Shown piece after piece: positions 28,281 to 32,634 of a DNA stretch of 32,634 bases. Every line of letters begins with the position of its first letter. Position 1 is the stretch's first letter. The notes beneath the pieces are model-generated. The model saw only the letters and a list, made by a program, of their open reading frames with translations. It was not told where the DNA came from and made no database searches. The position numbers and the translations under genes were made by a program. Source of the stretch: an uncultured bacterium (GTDB taxonomy: Bacteria > Patescibacteriota > Minisyncoccia > Phycocordibacterales > PALSA-1337); NCBI GenBank assembly GCA_903902315.1, contig CAIUUK010000052.1, forward strand, positions 1 to 32,634, written 5' to 3'.

Positions 28281-28943
28281 ATGACAGAAATTCTCCCAAA
28301 CAATACACCTGATAATAAGAAAGACGTAGTGACTAAACCACTGACTCCAAAAGAGAAAGCTATAGCCCTTCTCAAGAAATACTTCCCTGGTATGAGGCAT
28401 CCAGCCATCAAAGATGATCCGGATTATGTGTTCAAGACGGTTCTAAAAAATCTTAGTAATCTTCCTGACGATATCGACACAAATTCGACTGTCGAAAGTT
28501 ACATTCACGGTGAGTTATACGACCTACTCATGGCTACCGGCGTGGGGACACAGTTTGCCTCTGCCAGGGCGGTCCCATACCGCTACAAAGCTCTATTCAT
28601 CAGCTTTACACGCCAACTCATAGAAGAATACAAATGTGATGGATCGAGCCAGATTGCCGTTGCAGAGATGGCTGCCAGTGCTTACGTTCGAGCTATCAAG
28701 ATTCAGGGAGAAATGGTGAGTATGCCTTCCCAAATCGACCTCATGACTCCTGAGTCAAATAGATATTACTCAATATTGAGCAAAGACCTTGATCGTGCAG
28801 AGCGCCATTTTATAACAGCAGTAGGAATGCTCAAACATATGAATACTCCGCAAGTTTCAGTAAAGATAAATACCCAGAATGCATTCATCGCAGATAAGCA
28901 GCAGTTCAATAAAATTGACGATAAAAACAATGAAGCCAAATGA
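28281..28943 (+). CDS. Hypothetical protein of the element core
   Basis: 220-aa ORF collinear with the helicase and recombinase genes. Confidence 0.6.
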   Translation: MTEILPNNTPDNKKDVVTKPLTPKEKAIALLKKYFPGMRHPAIKDDPDYVFKTVLKNLSNLPDDIDTNSTVESYIHGELYDLLMATGVGTQFASARAVPYRYKALFISFTRQLIEEYKCDGSSQIAVAEMAASAYVRAIKIQGEMVSMPSQIDLMTPESNRYYSILSKDLDRAERHFITAVGMLKHMNTPQVSVKINTQNAFIADKQQFNKIDDKNNEAK

Positions 28944-29250
28944 TTTCGGAAAAATTACGGTCGAGGACTGTCAACGCCTGCCGATAACAGCATGCTTAAA
29001 GGCGTTCCAAACGCAGATGAAAATGGCTTTTCTTAAATCAAGTCTCGAGACTGCTGGTATCAAGATTGGCCTTGCAACGACAGAAACAGGCTTCGGTGGT
29101 GTCAGGTACTGGTTTATCTGTCCAGGGTGCGGAAAACGAATAGGGGTCATTCTGATTCATCCAATGACAGGAAAAATCGGCTGCCGAAAATGTATTGAGG
29201 TCGAGTACAGAGGCAAACGATTCAAGGGCATGATTGAAGATTCGATGTAA
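28933..29250 (+). CDS. Zinc-ribbon hypothetical protein
   Basis: FICPGCGKRIGVILIHPMTGKIGCRKCIEVEY (CxxC...CxxC). Probable start MKPNDFGKI rather than the track start at 28879. Confidence 0.7.
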   Translation, partial: KPNDFGKITVEDCQRLPITACLKAFQTQMKMAFLKSSLETAGIKIGLATTETGFGGVRYWFICPGCGKRIGVILIHPMTGKIGCRKCIEVEYRGKRFKGMIEDSM

Positions 29251-29255
29251 ACATT

Positions 29256-29510
29256 ATGATAAATTCGTCCTCAAATCTCAATAAGATTAAAAACCAGAGA
29301 TATTATGATCTGGGGACAAATTTCACGTATGAAGACTGTACGACAAGGAATGACAAAGTCAGTGAAGTAACTAACTACCATTTCAGCCAAGATACGATAG
29401 AATCACTACGTGAGCTCGGAAGTGTTATTATACAAATACGAAAACGACTCACTACGGAGGGATATACTATTGCCGATGGTAAAATAGTCAAACTCAACAG
29501 TATTAAATGA
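29256..29510 (+). CDS. Small hypothetical protein
   Basis: 84-aa ORF whose stop overlaps the start of the recombinase ORF. Confidence 0.5.
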   Translation: MINSSSNLNKIKNQRYYDLGTNFTYEDCTTRNDKVSEVTNYHFSQDTIESLRELGSVIIQIRKRLTTEGYTIADGKIVKLNSIK

Positions 29511-31351
29511 CAATGAAAACTATTGATAAAAATGGAGAGAAAATAATGGCTGAAATTCAAAGCGGTAAATACCGCGAGCACTATTTGATTTACAATCGTA
29601 AAAGTACAGACGACACTGATAACCAAAAAAACTCAATAAAGTACCAAAGGACAGAGAATACACGTTTTGCGTTTCGCGAACATCTTCCAATTGCCACACT
29701 TAACCTCGAAGGATTTGCTACAAATGGCATAATTTCAGAACGACATTCAGGTTTTAAAGAAAGAGGTGAACTGACCTTTGGTGAAGGCAACAAGGTCCAA
29801 TATAGTGTCGATCGACCGAAATATTATCAACTCGCACAATTATTAAGTCAGAAGTACTTCAAAGGTGCTATATTTCTCTGCTGGGATCGAGCAAGTAGAA
29901 ATAAAGGTGACGATACAATCCTTCGTAAACTCATGAAGGCAGGGGTTGATATCCGCTTCACACTCGCTCAATATGACAAGACAAGTGCCGGAGAACTACA
30001 TATGGACATTGATGGCATGTTCTCTGAGCACCACTCACGAGTTACTCGCGAAAAAGTAACATTAACCATACGTAATAGTCGATCACGTGGGCTGTGTACT
30101 AACAGAGCACCGGTCGGATATCTCAATCTCGGTACTATGGATCATAAACCGTTTGATCCTAAACGAGCTCCTATAATAAGAAAACTTTTTGAAATCGCTG
30201 CAACTGGTGATTGGAGTCTGGCAGATCTCGCTCGTTGGGCTATTGAACAAGGTTTTACCATGCCACCAATGCGCCGTCGCCGAACACAAGATGAAATATT
30301 AGCTGAGGAAGAAGACGACATACGTCTAAATATCGAACCTATTGAACGTCTTCCAACTTTCACTTCTATTCATAAGATACTCACAAATCCATATTATAAA
30401 GCCCTTGTACCTGATGAGAATGGTAATTTAATACGAAGCACGAGCCACGAAGCAATGGTCCCAGATGAATTATTTGATAGGGTCCAAAGACAATTAGCAA
30501 AGAAAAATAAAAGTGCTCATTATGCAGAATTTTTGGACCATCCACTTCGTGGTATCGTAAATTGTGCTGAATGTACAAGAGCATTTACACCTTATCCTAA
30601 AAAAGGAACGATGTATTTTGGATCACGATGTAGATCTGGATGTACTAATAAACTTAAAAGCTTCAACTTTGATTTTATCGAAAAGAAAGTTGGGGTCTTA
30701 ATTGAAAGTCTCTCCTTTACAAAAGATGAAATTGCCGAAATTGATGCACGTGCAAGTACTGATATAGCCCTCTTGGATCAAAAACGTATTAGTCAATTGG
30801 AAATTAACGAGCGAAGAAAGAAAAAAATACGTGAAGATCTAAGTTATTTAGGTACTAACAGACTTATGCTACTTAAGACAGGCGCTTATACACCAGAGAA
30901 GCTCGTAGCAGAAGAGGCTACACTTAATCTGGAACTTACCTCTCTATGTGAAGCAGAAGTGACATCTGATGTCTCAATGCGAGAAACAATCAAAGATGTA
31001 GTAAAACTTTCCGAACTGCTAAAAGATGCCCTACCTTGGTACTCTATTGCAAAACCCGAAGAAAAAGACCTGATGATACGAGTTATCTTTTCCGAACTCA
31101 GCATATCTGAAAATTCGATGCGGTATAAGTGTAAAAAAGGATTTCAAGCTCTCTCGAGCCGTTTCATCCCCTATGGTGACCAACGACAGGACATACCTCG
31201 AACTTGGGATAGAATTCTGGATACACTGTCAGCATTAAATAGCCAGGATTTGTTGCCTGATTTATCGCTCATTGATGATATTAGTAAACGCCGGGACGTA
31301 ACAGATCCGATGAAGGACGGTCGTGATGATGGTAGCGCGGCGGTGAAATGA
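29507..31351 (+). CDS. Large serine recombinase / site-specific integrase
   Basis: Resolvase N-terminus YLIYNRKSTDDTDNQKNSIKYQ; FLCWDRASRNKGD; recombinase domain RAPVGYLNLG..ILTNPYYKALV; zinc beta-ribbon LRGIVNCAECTRAFTPYPKKGTMYFGSRCRSGCTN; coiled coil. Confidence 0.94.
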   Translation: MTMKTIDKNGEKIMAEIQSGKYREHYLIYNRKSTDDTDNQKNSIKYQRTENTRFAFREHLPIATLNLEGFATNGIISERHSGFKERGELTFGEGNKVQYSVDRPKYYQLAQLLSQKYFKGAIFLCWDRASRNKGDDTILRKLMKAGVDIRFTLAQYDKTSAGELHMDIDGMFSEHHSRVTREKVTLTIRNSRSRGLCTNRAPVGYLNLGTMDHKPFDPKRAPIIRKLFEIAATGDWSLADLARWAIEQGFTMPPMRRRRTQDEILAEEEDDIRLNIEPIERLPTFTSIHKILTNPYYKALVPDENGNLIRSTSHEAMVPDELFDRVQRQLAKKNKSAHYAEFLDHPLRGIVNCAECTRAFTPYPKKGTMYFGSRCRSGCTNKLKSFNFDFIEKKVGVLIESLSFTKDEIAEIDARASTDIALLDQKRISQLEINERRKKKIREDLSYLGTNRLMLLKTGAYTPEKLVAEEATLNLELTSLCEAEVTSDVSMRETIKDVVKLSELLKDALPWYSIAKPEEKDLMIRVIFSELSISENSMRYKCKKGFQALSSRFIPYGDQRQDIPRTWDRILDTLSALNSQDLLPDLSLIDDISKRRDVTDPMKDGRDDGSAAVK

Positions 31352-31369
31352 GAGTAGGTGTGTAGATAT

Positions 31370-31400
31370 GACAGATTTGGCATATATGCTGGAATCTGTC
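31370..31400. promoter_or_regulatory. 31-bp dyad downstream of the recombinase; candidate attachment-site half or terminator
   Basis: GACAGATT-TG-GCATATATGC-TGG-AATCTGTC: 8-bp arms around a perfect 10-bp palindrome, 19 bp after the recombinase stop. Confidence 0.4.
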
Positions 31401-31445
31401 CCAGAGGATTATCTTGCCGTTACGAATGATATATCCTTACCAGGG

Positions 31446-32633
31446 CTATAATGATTCAAAGCTCGCCCTAATAGCCCGTGCCATAAGATTTCTTCGTGTT
31501 TTTAAGAAAGCATCATAGTTCATGTCGTAAAAGTCTTTGGGCAAGCAATGATCGCTTAAAATAGCATCCAACTCTGACTCCTTGCCTACATAATTGCTTT
31601 TTTTAATGGCAGCAAAGTAATCGTTTGGCGATGAATCACTAATTTCAATGTTATCCTCAAATTCAAGATAGGTAAAATTTGCTACCTGGTTAATTTGTCG
31701 GCGATCTAACTTAAATGTGCTCTCCAAATAATTCTTTGGAAAGATATGATGTTTTTCCAAATCTTTTTTCCTTTTTTTCAAGGTCGGGTCAAACAAATCA
31801 CTGACTCTCCTTTCGGAAAACAGGACTTTTGCGCCTTTTCTGATAAGGCTGGCAAAAAAAGTATTTCTAAGTGCATTTTTGTTTGATGACGAAACCAATA
31901 ATGTATTCGGAACAGTAATTTCCCAGAAGTCATTTGTGAGTTCGCTCGCTATTGCCGCATTTAATAGTTTGATAAAGTCATCTTTACCCTTGGCATTTTT
32001 GAAATAATTTAAGTCCGACTCCATCTGTGTTTCAGGGGAATAGGAATAACGGCTGGTTACAGAAGAAAAGAAAAACCACTTCCCGATATTTCTTTCCAAC
32101 TCCTTATGCCCCAGCCCATGTTTTTCTTTGGCTATTAAATATAGAATATATGCGTTAGCGATGTTGTTAGAAGAAGAAATAAGGTCTTTACTCTTAAAGC
32201 CAATCCCAAGAATTATTTTTAAGAATCCGTGCCAGTTTGTGTTGTCTAAAACCGTTGCTTGAGTTTCTTTGAATTTTTCAAATTGATCTTCCCTCAAAGA
32301 AATGGACACCTTTTTTGTGGCAAAATCGCGACCAGTCAATATCGCATAAGCATCTTTCATTTTACCCCTGCCAAAGCCAAGTCCTACGACAATACGAACC
32401 AAATCTTTGGGTGTTGGTTCAAATATGTAATTATATGGCGACTCCTTCTTATCTTTCTCTGGAACCTTTTTTGCCGATTTACAGAAATCATCAATTTGAG
32501 AACGGCCTTCGGGCCAAAAAACCGAAAGCAACGTAAGGATGAAGTCGGCCTGCTTTAATACCGTTCCCTTGCTGTTAATCCTGGTAAATATCTCAGCTAC
32601 CTGTTCCTCTGTTAAATCAGGGACAATTTCAAG
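31446..32633 (-). CDS. DUF262/GmrSD-like protein with C-terminal HNH (DUF1524-like) domain; N-terminus beyond window
   Basis: The ORF stays open to the window end (LEIVPDLTEEQVAEIFTRINSKGTVLKQADFILTLLSVFWPEG), containing the DUF262 motif FTRINSKGTxLxxxDF; C-terminal LEKHHIFPKNYLES..NQVANFTYLE. The ORF-track start at 32531 is an internal TTG. Confidence 0.85.
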   Translation of the reverse strand, partial: LEIVPDLTEEQVAEIFTRINSKGTVLKQADFILTLLSVFWPEGRSQIDDFCKSAKKVPEKDKKESPYNYIFEPTPKDLVRIVVGLGFGRGKMKDAYAILTGRDFATKKVSISLREDQFEKFKETQATVLDNTNWHGFLKIILGIGFKSKDLISSSNNIANAYILYLIAKEKHGLGHKELERNIGKWFFFSSVTSRYSYSPETQMESDLNYFKNAKGKDDFIKLLNAAIASELTNDFWEITVPNTLLVSSSNKNALRNTFFASLIRKGAKVLFSERRVSDLFDPTLKKRKKDLEKHHIFPKNYLESTFKLDRRQINQVANFTYLEFEDNIEISDSSPNDYFAAIKKSNYVGKESELDAILSDHCLPKDFYDMNYDAFLKTRRNLMARAIRASFESL

Positions 32634-32634
32634 T

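Noticed and set aside
19250-31445. TATACTTGCCAGGG (19250s) versus TATCCTTACCAGGG (31430s) as att direct repeats
   Set aside because: Short and imperfect; the 19250s copy is part of a CTTGCC-AGG-GGCAAG hairpin that looks like a small terminator.

Overview
Gene-dense, AT-rich bacterial window. Gene content and protein style (RmuC, YqeY, short ValRS, WISFN-repeat surface proteins, PG-binding and NodB proteins) suggest a Patescibacteria/CPR genome; this is inferred from style, not from a search. The left part (1-18.4 kb) looks like chromosomal backbone. It holds a giant BNR/beta-helix surface protein that runs off the left edge and is missing from the ORF track, rmuC, a YqeY-like gene, a plsC-like/speD-like/membrane-GNAT/histidine-kinase gene run, a PEP-CTERM-like protein, valS, a secreted protein, a PG-binding protein, a polysaccharide deacetylase and a NUDIX hydrolase. 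The right part (about 18.44-31.45 kb) looks like an integrative-element hotspot. An intact large serine recombinase (29507-31351) lies at its right end, and two decayed copies of only the recombinase 3' end lie at its left (18437-18614 and 19123-19239). Between the two remnants is an ORF-free segment with many nested stem-loops, one using G-U pairs that exist only on the minus strand: a candidate large structured RNA. The element carries a minus-strand cargo of two tight gene clusters: a HEPN-like/DUF4238/repeat-protein trio, and a membrane protein/Zn-ribbon membrane protein/YidD/secreted HNH nuclease quartet preceded by a structured leader. It also carries a plus-strand core with a RepA-like helicase, small proteins and the recombinase. 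A DUF262/GmrSD-like gene runs off the right edge. No tool was run; all homology is by eye.
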